NCBI RefSeq assembly: GCF_001854805.1
Contig: NZ_MBLO01000219.1
Coordinates: 6,539-54,649, forward strand
DNA length: 48,111 bases
Direction: 5' to 3'
Source of the DNA: Pseudofrankia coriaricola
Lineage (GTDB): Bacteria; Actinomycetota; Actinomycetes; Frankiales; Frankiaceae
Shown: piece after piece, positions 15,682-23,171 of the stretch
How the letters are laid out: the number at the start of each line of letters is the position of its first letter
Position numbering within the stretch: position 1 is the stretch's first letter
Position numbers and translations under genes: made by a program
Notes under the pieces: generated by a model
Databases searched by the model: none
What the model was told of the DNA's origin: nothing
Seen by the model: the letters and a program-made list of their open reading frames with translations, nothing else

Positions 15682-16884
15682 CTAGGAGATGACCGCCGGG
15701 TCGGCGGGGGTGAAGTTGTAGACGCGGGCCGCGTTCCCGACAGTGATCTTGTACTGGACGTCCTCGGGCAGGTGGCCGAGCCACTTGTTGGCCATCGAGA
15801 TGGTGTCCGGCCAGGTGGAGTCCGAGTGCGGGTAGTCGCACTCGAGCATCACGTTGTCCTCGCCGATGATGTCCAGCAGCCGGATGCCGGCCTGGTCCTC
15901 GATGAACGTGCCGAAGACGTGGTCGTGGAACAGCTTGCGGATGTCGGTGTCCAGGTCGAAGGACGCCGCGCCCTTCGCCTCGCCGCGCTCGTGGGAGGCA
16001 TTCATGTCGATGTCGAAGCGTGACGCCCAGAAACGCTGCTTGTCGATGACCTGCTCGGCCCGCTCCAGGAAGTACGGAATCCAGCCGATCGAGCCCTCGG
16101 AAAGGGCGATCTTCAGGTTCGGGTACTTCGGGAAGATCCCGCTGAACAGCCAGTCGAGCAGCGTGCCCGCCTGGTTCGCCGCCGCCGAATAGGCCATGAA
16201 CGCGAGCGTCGGCATGTCCGCCGAGGTACGGATCAGGTTGGACGACGAGCCGACGTGCATCGAGATGACGTAGTTCGTGTCGTTGCAGGCCTGGAACACC
16301 GGGTCCCAGTAGTCGGTGTGGATCGACGGCAGGCCGAGCTTCGTCGGGTTCTCCGAGAACGCGATCGACTTGCCGCCGCGCGCCGCCGTCCGCTCGATCT
16401 CGGCCGCCGCCGCCGCCGGGTCCCACAGCGGAATGATCATCATCGGGATGAAGCGGCCGGGGAAGTCGCCGGCGAACTCCTCCAGGATGAAGTCGTTCCA
16501 GGCCTGGACGCAGAGCAGGCCGAGCTCCTTGTCCTTGGCCTCGTGGAAGACCTGGCCGCAGTAGCGCGGGAAGCTCGGGAACAGGATCGACGAGAGCACG
16601 TGGCCCTGGTCCATGTCCGCGACGCGGGCGGCCGGGTCATAGCAGCCGAGGCGCATGTCCTCGTAGGTGATCGGCTCGGGCGAGAACTCCTCGCGCGTCT
16701 TGCCGGCGACGGCGTTCAGGCCCGTGGTGACGATCTGGCGGTCCTCGTAGACCCAGAACTCGGAAGCGCCGTCCCGGACGATGCGCGGCCCGGTGTCCCG
16801 CCAGCGCTCGGGCAGCCGCTCCTGCCACAGCCGGGCCGGCTCGATGAGGTGGTCGTCGACCGAGACGAACCAGTTGAACGACAC
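15682..16884 (-). CDS. amidohydrolase family protein (amidohydrolase_2)
   Basis: 400-aa TIM-barrel metal hydrolase/decarboxylase of the PF04909 type. Metal-site candidates are V-D-D-H-L-I-E-P (D10, D11, H12), I-S-M-H-V-G-S in the middle and E-C-D-Y-P-H-S-D near the C terminus. The family contains ring-opening hydrolases and non-oxidative decarboxylases of aromatic or unsaturated acids. It starts at GTG 16884 with GGAGG 5 nt ahead. A palindrome at 17008-17019 sits 124 bp upstream. The neighbouring solute-binding protein suggests that import and processing of one compound are linked. A paralogous enzyme is at 44241. Confidence 0.9.
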   Translation of the reverse strand: MSFNWFVSVDDHLIEPARLWQERLPERWRDTGPRIVRDGASEFWVYEDRQIVTTGLNAVAGKTREEFSPEPITYEDMRLGCYDPAARVADMDQGHVLSSILFPSFPRYCGQVFHEAKDKELGLLCVQAWNDFILEEFAGDFPGRFIPMMIIPLWDPAAAAAEIERTAARGGKSIAFSENPTKLGLPSIHTDYWDPVFQACNDTNYVISMHVGSSSNLIRTSADMPTLAFMAYSAAANQAGTLLDWLFSGIFPKYPNLKIALSEGSIGWIPYFLERAEQVIDKQRFWASRFDIDMNASHERGEAKGAASFDLDTDIRKLFHDHVFGTFIEDQAGIRLLDIIGEDNVMLECDYPHSDSTWPDTISMANKWLGHLPEDVQYKITVGNAARVYNFTPADPAVIS

Positions 16885-17007
16885 AGGGCCTCCAGCGGGC
16901 GGTCCGCCCAGCCGGGCATCGCGGGGACACCTTCGGCTGGGCGAAAGGTCGGACAGAGTTACGGGCGTGCGGTGGTTTCGGGCATACGGTGGACCTGCCC
17001 TCTAAGA

Positions 17008-17019
17008 GAGCGAACGCTC
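17008..17019. promoter_or_regulatory. 12-bp dyad, candidate TetR-type operator
   Basis: GAGCG-AA-CGCTC, perfect 5-bp arms, in the 238-bp gap upstream of the amidohydrolase/solute-binding pair. It shares 9 of 12 positions with the reverse complement of the site in front of the TetR gene (24169-24180). The rest of this gap shows no gene. Confidence 0.4.
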
Positions 17020-17122
17020 ACATCCTACCGAGCGGGACGCACGGACGCCAGATCCAGACCGAAGGACATGGCAGATGCCTGCCAGCCCGTCCCGGCGCAC
17101 CGCCCCGACGGCACGGCGAGGC

Positions 17123-18364
17123 TCATCGAGCCCCACCTGCTCCGTCGGCGTCGAGATGGCGGGCGAGGCGGGCACGGTGGGCGGTCGGTGAGCCGAACAG
17201 CGCGCGGGAAAGGGCGGCGCGCTTGAGATATCGGTGCACGCCGCTCTCCCAGGTGTAGCCGATGCCGCCGTGCAGCTGCATCGCCTTGCCCGCGACGTCG
17301 ACGGCCGCCGCGCACATGTACGACTTGGCCCGCGACACCGCGACCTCGACGGCGCTCATGGCGGCATCGTCGACGCCGTCAGCACCATCGGCGACGTGGA
17401 CGGCGCTCGCGGCGGCCAGCGCGCGGGTGGCCTCGGTGACCAGCCCACGGCCGACGGAGACCGACACCAGCATGTCGGCGCAGCCGTGCTTGACCGCCTG
17501 GAACGAGCCGATAGGCCGGCCGAACTGGTGGCGCACGCTCGCGTACTCGACGGTGGCCGCGAGCATCGCCTCGGCGGCGCCGAGGCTGTCGCACGCGACG
17601 GCGAGCGCGCCCCGCGCGAGCAGCAGCCGGCCGCCGGCCCGCCCGTCGCCCCGGAACCGCCACACCGACCCCGCCTCGACCGGCGCGTCGACGGCCGCCA
17701 CCGTGCCCAGGCTCCGGCTGACGTCGAGCACCGGCGTGGCCGTGACCTCCACACCCGGCTGGCCGGGCGCGGCCCGCACGACGACGGGTTCGTCGCCCTC
17801 GTCCAGCGCCAGTAGCAGGAGCGTCTCGGCCTCGGCGGCGTCGGGCACGAACTCCGCGCGCCCGGTGAGCCTCACCGCGCCGCCCGACCGGGCCAGCCGG
17901 AACGGGACCGCGCCCGGCACACCGGCCGCGCCCAGCGGCGCGTCGCCGGTGGGAAGCGCGACCGCGAACCGCGGCGCGCCGGTGGCGAGCGCCCGCAGCA
18001 GCTCGTCCCGGTCGTCGCCAGGATCCAGCGCCAGCAGCGCGCCCGCACCCAGCACGGCCGTCCCCAGGTACGGTGCCCGCGCCGCGGCCCGGCCCAGCTC
18101 CTCGCAGACGACGGCGGTCTCGGCGACGGTGACGCCGGCGCCGTCGAGCCCGTCTGGCACCTCCAGCCCGAGCCAGCCGGCCTCGGCGAGCAGTGCCCAG
18201 TCGACCTGGGCGTCGTCCTTGCCGGCGGCGGCCGCGAGCAGGTCGCGGGAGACAGCGCGCAGCTCTGCCCGCAGCTCCTCATCGGCTCCCTCGTCGGTGC
18301 CGGCATCGACTCCGGGCGCGTCCGCCGGCGCGGCGACGGCCAACTCAGATGAATGAGCGCTCAT
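17123..18364 (-). CDS. acyl-CoA dehydrogenase, subunit of a probable heteromeric pair
   Basis: 413 aa. The N-terminal helix bundle contains L-G-L-E-V-P-D-G-L-D-G-A-G-V, and the C-terminal domain has R-H-Q-F-G-R-P-I-G-S-F-Q-A-V-K-H and A-M-Q-L-H-G-G-I-G-Y-T-W-E. The middle lacks the usual S-E-P-x-x-G-S-D loop; that loss is seen in the degenerate partner of actinobacterial alpha2beta2 ACADs (such as FadE27-like chains). The gene directly upstream, 4 bp away, is a fuller ACAD, fitting a two-subunit enzyme. AGGGAG precedes the ATG. The start region overlaps the dyad ATGAGCGCTCAT (18353-18364). Substrate unknown. Confidence 0.88.
   Translation of the reverse strand: MSAHSSELAVAAPADAPGVDAGTDEGADEELRAELRAVSRDLLAAAAGKDDAQVDWALLAEAGWLGLEVPDGLDGAGVTVAETAVVCEELGRAAARAPYLGTAVLGAGALLALDPGDDRDELLRALATGAPRFAVALPTGDAPLGAAGVPGAVPFRLARSGGAVRLTGRAEFVPDAAEAETLLLLALDEGDEPVVVRAAPGQPGVEVTATPVLDVSRSLGTVAAVDAPVEAGSVWRFRGDGRAGGRLLLARGALAVACDSLGAAEAMLAATVEYASVRHQFGRPIGSFQAVKHGCADMLVSVSVGRGLVTEATRALAAASAVHVADGADGVDDAAMSAVEVAVSRAKSYMCAAAVDVAGKAMQLHGGIGYTWESGVHRYLKRAALSRALFGSPTAHRARLARHLDADGAGGAR
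18353..18364. promoter_or_regulatory. palindrome ATGAG-CG-CTCAT at a gene start
   Basis: A perfect 12-bp palindrome including the ATG of the ACAD gene. It matches the pattern R-Y-GAG-NN-CTC-R-Y also seen at 28070-28081 and 28173-28184. Because it lies at an internal operon junction, it could be a chance match. Confidence 0.25.
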
Positions 18365-18368
18365 ATAT

Positions 18369-19745
18369 TCACGGCTCCCTGGGCAGGCCGAGGCCCCGCT
18401 CCCCGATGATCGTGCGCTGGATCTCGTTCGTGCCGCCGGGGATCGTCCACTCCCACGAGCCGATGAAGTCGAGCAGCCACCTGCCCGACTCCCAGCCGCT
18501 GGACGCGGGCTTGGAGAGCTCCGTCTGGGCCGCGAGCCCCGCGATCTCGGCGCCGAAACCGGTCATCCGCTGCAGCAGCTCGCTGTAGTAGACCTTGACG
18601 ACGGAGGCGTCGGCCCCGCCGAAGGCCGTGCGATCCTGGCTTCTCCGCACGGCCGGAGGCGCCTGGCTGGCATCGCCGAAGGCCGTGCGATCCTGGCTTC
18701 TCCGCATGGCCGGAGGCGCCTGGCCGGCATCGCCGAAGGCCGTGCGATCCTGGCTTCTCCGCATGGCCGGAGGCGCCTGGCTGGCATCGCCGACGGTGCC
18801 GGCGTCGTGGCGCTCGACCAGGTCGCGGCACAGCGCCCGCAGCCCGGCGATCTCGGTGTCGAACCCGGCCAGGCGGTCCGCCACCAGCGTGTCGTCGATC
18901 GGCCGGTGCCCGGCCGCGTCCGGCCGCCGGCAGGTCTCGACGAGCGAGCGCAGCCCCACGTTGCCGAGCCGCTCGGCGAGCTCCAGCATGGTCATCCCGC
19001 GCTCGGCGGCGAGCGTCGCCTGCGCCACCTGCCAGCCGGAGTTCTCCGGCCCGACGAGGTTCTCCGCCGGGATCTCGACGTCGTTCAGGAAGATCTCACA
19101 GAAGTGCGAGTCCCCCAGCGCGTTACGGATCGGCCGCACGTCCAGGCCGGGCGAGCGCATGTCCATCAGGAGGTAGGAGATGCCGCGCCGCTTCGGCGCG
19201 GCCGGGTCGGAGCGCGCGAGCAGCAGGCACCAGTCGGCGTGCGCCGCGCCGCTCGCCCACAGCTTCTGGCCGTTGACGACGAAGACGTCGCCGCCCGCGC
19301 GGCTCTCCCGGCGGGCGGTGGTGCGCAGGCTCGCCAGGTCCGAGCCCGCCTCCGGCTCGGAGAAGCCCTGGACCCAGATCTCGCCGTCGAGGATCCCTGG
19401 CAGGTGTCGGCGGCGCTGCTCGTCGGTCCCCGCGGTCAGCAGCGTCGCCGCCGCGTGGTGGATCGACACGAACGCGAGCACCAGCCGGGGCGCGTCGGCC
19501 GCGGCCAGCTCCTGGTAGAGCACCATCTGCTCGGCGGCCGACATGCCGCCGCCCCACTCGGCGGGCCAGTGCGGCACGGCGTAGCCGGCGCGGCGCAGCT
19601 CCTGGAACCAGGCCTGCTGGAAGGCGACGAACTCGTCGTCGCCGACGCCGGTCTGCGCCCGGCGCCAGTCGGCCGGCACGTGCGCCCGACACCAGTCCCG
19701 GATCGTGGCCCGCAGCTCGGCCAGGTCGGCCAGTGTCGCGTTCAT
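18369..19745 (-). CDS. acyl-CoA dehydrogenase with a 3 x 19-residue repeat insertion
   Basis: 458 aa, longer than the usual ~390-400. Visible: W-P-A-E-W-G-G-G, the loop G-F-S-E-P-E-A-G-S-D-L-A-S-L, N-G-Q-K-L-W-A-S-G-A, and C-terminal W-T-I-P-G-G-T-N-E-I-Q-R-T-I-I-G-E-R-G-L-G-L-P of FadE26/FadE29-type chains. After a helix around residue 315, three copies of a 19-residue unit (consensus GDASQAPPAMRRSQDRTAF) are inserted in frame before the C-terminal domain resumes (D-A-S-V-V-K-V-Y-Y-S-E-L-L-Q-R-M). It is probably the catalytic partner of the gene 4 bp downstream. ATG at 19745 overlaps the previous stop by 4 nt (ATGA). Confidence 0.9.
   Translation of the reverse strand: MNATLADLAELRATIRDWCRAHVPADWRRAQTGVGDDEFVAFQQAWFQELRRAGYAVPHWPAEWGGGMSAAEQMVLYQELAAADAPRLVLAFVSIHHAAATLLTAGTDEQRRRHLPGILDGEIWVQGFSEPEAGSDLASLRTTARRESRAGGDVFVVNGQKLWASGAAHADWCLLLARSDPAAPKRRGISYLLMDMRSPGLDVRPIRNALGDSHFCEIFLNDVEIPAENLVGPENSGWQVAQATLAAERGMTMLELAERLGNVGLRSLVETCRRPDAAGHRPIDDTLVADRLAGFDTEIAGLRALCRDLVERHDAGTVGDASQAPPAMRRSQDRTAFGDAGQAPPAMRRSQDRTAFGDASQAPPAVRRSQDRTAFGGADASVVKVYYSELLQRMTGFGAEIAGLAAQTELSKPASSGWESGRWLLDFIGSWEWTIPGGTNEIQRTIIGERGLGLPREP
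18618..18788. repeat. 57-bp tandem repeat, three copies, inside an ACAD gene
   Basis: Units at 18618-18674, 18675-18731 and 18732-18788 are nearly identical; the differences are single bases. On the minus strand each encodes 19 residues in frame with the ACAD. The unit has the look of a mobile intergenic repeat (contains GGCCGTGCGATCCTGGCTTC) that has been captured by the coding region. It lies in a loop between helices of the C-terminal domain, so the enzyme may tolerate it. Confidence 0.9.
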
Positions 19746-20803
19746 CCCGCGCCCATCACGGCGTTCGGGCCGAAGATGCCGGCGAGGCCGCGCCGGCCCA
19801 GGCGGCTCGCGAGCGCGTCCTGGGTGGCCGAACGGCCGAGAGGCAGCCGGCGCAGCGGCTGGCTGTAGCGCGACAGCCACGACAGCGTCGTCTCGTCGCA
19901 GAACCCCATCGCGCCGTGCAGCTGGTGGGTGACCCGGAAGACCGTCTCAGCCGCCTCGACGGCGGCCAGCCGCAGCGCCAGCGCGTCGTCGACGGCCTCG
20001 GGCCGCCCGGTCTCGACGCTCCACAGCGCGTAGCCGGCGAGCTCGGCGACCCCGGCCCGCTCTACCTCGGCGTCGGTCAGCTGGAACTGCACGCCCTGGA
20101 AACGGGCGAGCGGCTGCCCGAACTGCTCGCGCTCCAGGATGTACGTCCTGGTCAGCACCATCGCCCGGTCCAGCATCCCGAGCAGCGTCCAGCACCCCAG
20201 CACCATCCCGAGCGCGACGTCACCCGCCCCGTCCGCACCCGCCCCGTCCTCGTCGCCCGCGTCCCCGCCGGCTGGCGCGCCGGCGATGGCGCCGGCGAGC
20301 GGCGCGAGGTCCAGGCTGACGACGAACGCCGACTTGCGCGCCGGGCCGTCGGGCTCGCGCGCGGTCGCCGCGTACCGCCGCCCGTCGAGGGCGACGGCGG
20401 CGAGCCGCAGGTCGAGTCCGGCGACCGGTGCCGCCGGCGCCGCGGGCGCGACGACGACCAGCGCGTCCGCGCCGCCGCCCACGGGCCGGCACAGCCGCTC
20501 GGCCACGGGGTACGGCACCGCCCACCAGCCAGCGGCCCGGCACAGCGCCGCGGCCGCCTCCAGCTCGTCGGCGCTCCCCCGCGGGTCGAGGTCCCACGCG
20601 CCGAGCTCGTCGAGAACTGGCACGACGAGCTCGGCGCGGCGCGCGGGCTCCCGCTCGGCGGTCTGGGCGAGCTCGTCGCCGCCGGCCGCCTCCAGCGCGC
20701 GCAGCGCCGTCCGCCCGAACTCGGCCGCCTCGTCCGACAGCTCCATCAGTACGCCGCCACCGGCCGCGAGGCCGTCCACGGCGCCCTGGGTGACAGTCGT
20801 CAT
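19742..20803 (-). CDS. acyl-CoA dehydrogenase-like protein (degenerate subunit)
   Basis: 353 aa, shorter than standard ACADs. The C-terminal domain is recognisable: Y-I-L-E-R-E-Q-F-G-Q-P-L-A-R-F-Q-G-V-Q-F and T-H-Q-L-H-G-A-M-G-F-C-D-E-T-T-L. The N-terminal half is weakly conserved, has no S-E-P-x-x-G-S-D loop, and holds an acidic Gly-rich insertion (G-D-A-G-D-E-D-G-A-G-A-D-G-A-G-D). It is likely the non-catalytic partner of the ACAD encoded just upstream, whose stop it overlaps by 4 nt (20800-20803); its own stop overlaps the next ACAD start. Four ACAD genes are thus chained in one minus-strand operon. Confidence 0.85.
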   Translation of the reverse strand: MTTVTQGAVDGLAAGGGVLMELSDEAAEFGRTALRALEAAGGDELAQTAEREPARRAELVVPVLDELGAWDLDPRGSADELEAAAALCRAAGWWAVPYPVAERLCRPVGGGADALVVVAPAAPAAPVAGLDLRLAAVALDGRRYAATAREPDGPARKSAFVVSLDLAPLAGAIAGAPAGGDAGDEDGAGADGAGDVALGMVLGCWTLLGMLDRAMVLTRTYILEREQFGQPLARFQGVQFQLTDAEVERAGVAELAGYALWSVETGRPEAVDDALALRLAAVEAAETVFRVTHQLHGAMGFCDETTLSWLSRYSQPLRRLPLGRSATQDALASRLGRRGLAGIFGPNAVMGAG

Positions 20804-22104
20804 GACGCCGCTCCCGCCTTCGCCGGGGCCGCCGCCCTGGGCTGCCCGGACGACGGAGCGCCGGAGGCGGCCAGCAGCGCCCGGGACAACAGGATGCGCT
20901 GCATCTCGATGCTCCCGGAGGAGACGGTCGACGCGACCGCGTAGCGCGCGTGGTCCTCGACCGCGCGTCGGAACCGCGCGCCGTCGTCGCCGGCCGTCTC
21001 GGCCGCCGTGACGATCTCCATGAGCACGTCGGCGCTCTCCTGGTCGAGTCTGGTCACCGCGATCCGGTAGGCCGCCGAGTCGACCGGGCTGACCTGGCCG
21101 GTGCCCTGCCGGGAGACGACCCGGTAGGCCAGCAGCCGGGCGCGCCGGGCATGCACGAGCATCCGGGCCCACCGGCCGCGCAGTTCCGCCGGCAGCTCCT
21201 CCCAGGCGTCACCGAGCGCCTCGGGCGCCTCCTGCAGCAGCCGCTCGCAGCGGGCGTAGCGCGCGATGCCGACCCGCTCGAAGGCGAGCACCTCCTGCAC
21301 GACGGCCCAGCCGCCGTCGACCTCCCCGAGCACGTCCCGCTCGGTGACCCGCACGCCGTCGAAGAACACCTCGTTCAGGTGGTGCGGGCCCATCATGCAG
21401 GCGATCGGGCGGACCTCGATCCCCGGCGCGTCCATCGGCACCAGGAAGATCGTCAGGCCCTGCTGCTTGCGCCCGGACGTCGACGTCCGCGCGAGCAGGA
21501 AGCACCACTGCGCCATGGTGGCGTAGGAGGTCCAGATCTTCTGGCCGTGGATCCGCCAGGCGCGGCCATATCGGCTGGTGGACCCGCCGCCACGCGAGGC
21601 TTCGCCATTGTCGCGCGGTGGCGGGTCGCGCGGTGGCGGGTCGTCGGCGCCGTCACCGTTCTCGTCCGGACGGGCCGCGGTGCGCAGCGAGGCGAGGTCA
21701 GAGCCCGCGCCGGGCTCGCTGAAGCCCTGGCACCAGATCACCTCGCCGCGCGCGATCGGCGGCAGGTGCTGGGCGCGCTGCTCGGGCGTGCCGTGACGCA
21801 TGATCGTCGGCCCGACCCAGTTGACGCCCATGTACTGGGCGCCGCGCGGCTCGTGGCGCGCCCACATCTCCTCGCGGACGACCGTCTGCTCCCACAGCGA
21901 CGCGCCGCGCCCGCCGAACTCCTCCGGCCAGGCCATGCACAGCAGGCCCTCGTCGGCGAGCAGCCGGCAGAAGTCCTGCGCGACGGCGAGATCCGCCGGG
22001 TCGGCGGTGAACGCGCCGAGGTAGTCGGCGGGCACGTGCTCGCGGACCAGCGCTCGCAGCCGCCCGCGTAACGCGGCCGCCTCCGGTCCCAGGTCGTACT
22101 CCAT
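20800..22104 (-). CDS. acyl-CoA dehydrogenase family protein
   Basis: 434 aa, first gene of the four-ACAD operon. Visible: W-P-E-E-F-G-G-R-G-A-S, Q-G-F-S-E-P-G-A-G-S-D-L-A-S-L, H-G-Q-K-I-W-T-S-Y-A and C-terminal S-G-S-I-E-M-Q-R-I-L-L. A disordered Pro/Asp/Arg-rich insertion with a duplicated P-P-P-R-D lies between the FAD loop and the next strand (about residues 170-195). The frame extends to a GTG at 22146, but ATG at 22104 is chosen: residues then begin MEYDLGPEA, and a -35/-10 pair places the transcript start almost at this ATG. Divergent from a GntR regulator. Confidence 0.9.
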   Translation of the reverse strand: MEYDLGPEAAALRGRLRALVREHVPADYLGAFTADPADLAVAQDFCRLLADEGLLCMAWPEEFGGRGASLWEQTVVREEMWARHEPRGAQYMGVNWVGPTIMRHGTPEQRAQHLPPIARGEVIWCQGFSEPGAGSDLASLRTAARPDENGDGADDPPPRDPPPRDNGEASRGGGSTSRYGRAWRIHGQKIWTSYATMAQWCFLLARTSTSGRKQQGLTIFLVPMDAPGIEVRPIACMMGPHHLNEVFFDGVRVTERDVLGEVDGGWAVVQEVLAFERVGIARYARCERLLQEAPEALGDAWEELPAELRGRWARMLVHARRARLLAYRVVSRQGTGQVSPVDSAAYRIAVTRLDQESADVLMEIVTAAETAGDDGARFRRAVEDHARYAVASTVSSGSIEMQRILLSRALLAASGAPSSGQPRAAAPAKAGAAS

Positions 22105-22113
22105 GGACGCCAG

Positions 22114-22143
22114 ACCGTAGTGCAGGGGCGCCAGCACGGTCAA
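22114..22143 (-). promoter_or_regulatory. predicted promoter of the four-ACAD operon (near-leaderless)
   Basis: Minus-strand TTGACC (22143-22138), 18-bp spacer, TACGGT (22119-22114). The ATG follows the -10 box by 9 nt, so the mRNA would be leaderless or nearly so, which is common in actinobacteria and explains the lack of a Shine-Dalgarno. Confidence 0.55.
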
Positions 22144-22145
22144 CA

Positions 22146-22153
22146 CTTATAAG
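22146..22153. promoter_or_regulatory. CTTATAAG palindrome, candidate GntR operator
   Basis: An 8-bp perfect palindrome in the 66-bp region between the divergent ACAD operon and GntR gene. It abuts the ACAD -35 box and contains a TATAAG that could be the regulator's own -10. The position suits repression of both genes by the GntR protein (inference). Confidence 0.4.
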
Positions 22154-22170
22154 GATAGTAGGATTGATGG

Positions 22171-23022
22171 GTGCCTACGAGCCGCCGCAGGGCCATCCCC
22201 CAGCTTCGCGTCGCGGAAGCCATCGCCGCGACGCTGCGCGAGCGCATCCTGGCCGGCGCCGACGGCGACGGCTACCGCCTGCCCACACAGGAGCAGCTCG
22301 TGGAGGAGTTCGGGGTGAGCTATCCCTCCGTACGGGAGGCGATCCGGATCCTGGAGACCGAGGGGCTCGTCACCGTCCGGCGCGGCAACGTCGGCGGCGC
22401 GGAGGTCCACCGCCCGGACCCGTCGTCCGCCGCCTACCACCTGGGCCTGGTCCTGCAGGCCGGCCGGGTCACGCTCGGCGACCTCGCCGGCGGCCTGCAG
22501 TTGCTGGAGCCGCTGTGCGCGGCCGAGTGCGCCCGCCGCGACGACCGCGTCGCGCAGGTCGTGCCGGCGCTACGCGTCAACGTGGAGAGGTCCGCCGAGC
22601 TGGTCGGGTCCGGGCTCGCCGGGAGCGGGCTCGTCGACTCCGGCGTCGCCTTCACCGAGACGGCGCGGGATTTCCACGAGCTCATCGTCGCGTTCACCCC
22701 GAACGCGACGGTCCGCCTCGTCGTCAGCAGCCTGGTCGCCCTGTGGTCGGCGCAGGAGGTGCGCTGGGCCGAGCTGCTGACCAGCCGCGGCGAGTATCCG
22801 GCCCTCCAGGACGCCCAGGCCGTCGTGCGCACGCACCGGCGCCTCCTCGCCGAGATCGAGGCCGGCCGGGCGGCCGAGGCCGAACGCCTTTCCCGCGCCC
22901 ATCTCGCCGCGTCGCAGGCGCTGCTCGTCGACCGTTTCGACAGCGACGTGCACGCCGCGTCGACGCGGTCCTGGCAGGCCGTCGGCCCGGCTGGCGGCGC
23001 GCGGGTCTCCAGCCGCGTCTGA
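22171..23022 (+). CDS. GntR-family regulator, FadR (FCD) subfamily
   Basis: 283 aa. N-terminal winged HTH: L-R-E-R-I-L-A-G, then L-P-T-Q-E-Q-L-V-E-E-F-G-V-S-Y-P-S-V-R-E-A-I-R-I-L-E-T-E-G-L-V-T-V-R-R-G. The C-terminal all-helical FCD ligand domain includes F-H-E-L-I-V-A-F-T-P-N and an R-T-H-R-R-L-L-A-E-I-E-A-G helix. Such proteins sense acyl-CoA or organic-acid ligands. The GTG start is preceded by AGGA. Divergent orientation suggests it regulates the four-ACAD operon. Confidence 0.92.
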   Translation: MPTSRRRAIPQLRVAEAIAATLRERILAGADGDGYRLPTQEQLVEEFGVSYPSVREAIRILETEGLVTVRRGNVGGAEVHRPDPSSAAYHLGLVLQAGRVTLGDLAGGLQLLEPLCAAECARRDDRVAQVVPALRVNVERSAELVGSGLAGSGLVDSGVAFTETARDFHELIVAFTPNATVRLVVSSLVALWSAQEVRWAELLTSRGEYPALQDAQAVVRTHRRLLAEIEAGRAAEAERLSRAHLAASQALLVDRFDSDVHAASTRSWQAVGPAGGARVSSRV

Positions 23023-23036
23023 GACCGGAGACCCGC
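23001..23036 (+). terminator. hairpin spanning the GntR stop codon
   Basis: GCGGGTCTCC and GGAGACCCGC arms (10 bp, perfect) around a 16-nt loop that contains the stop codon. A plausible terminator. Confidence 0.5.
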
Positions 23037-23064
23037 ACCCGCGCCAGCCCGGGGCCTCCGGCGG

Positions 23065-23160
23065 TCAGGCGGCCCCAGCGGGGTTGTAGCCGAGGATGCC
23101 CTTGGTCTCCAGGTACTCGTGGAAGCCGAACTCGCCCCACTCGCGGCCGTTGCCGCTCCG
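23065..23160 (-). pseudogene. C-terminal fragment of an aldehyde dehydrogenase
   Basis: The minus strand encodes R-S-G-N-G-R-E-W-G-E-F-G-F-H-E-Y-L-E-T-K-G-I-L-G-Y and a short tail, ending in TGA at 23067-23065. This is the conserved C-terminal end of ALDH-superfamily proteins, where the oligomerisation strand follows the K-x-S-G-N-G-R-E motif. Nothing ALDH-like precedes it: the SDR gene ends only 12 bp away in another frame. It is therefore a remnant left by deletion or by insertion of the neighbouring genes. It does not match the C terminus of the intact ALDH at 28227. Confidence 0.85.
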
Positions 23161-23171
23161 GCGTGAGCTCC

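Noticed and set aside
14342-16426. Extended frame of the solute-binding gene reading through from inside the amidohydrolase
   Set aside because: A lipoprotein signal with a good ribosome binding site begins at 15592, and the upstream codons are antigenic shadow of the amidohydrolase in another frame.
18353-18364. ATGAGCGCTCAT as an independent promoter operator
   Set aside because: It overlaps a start codon within an operon whose genes are 4 bp apart; kept only as a low-confidence match to the 28-kb motif.
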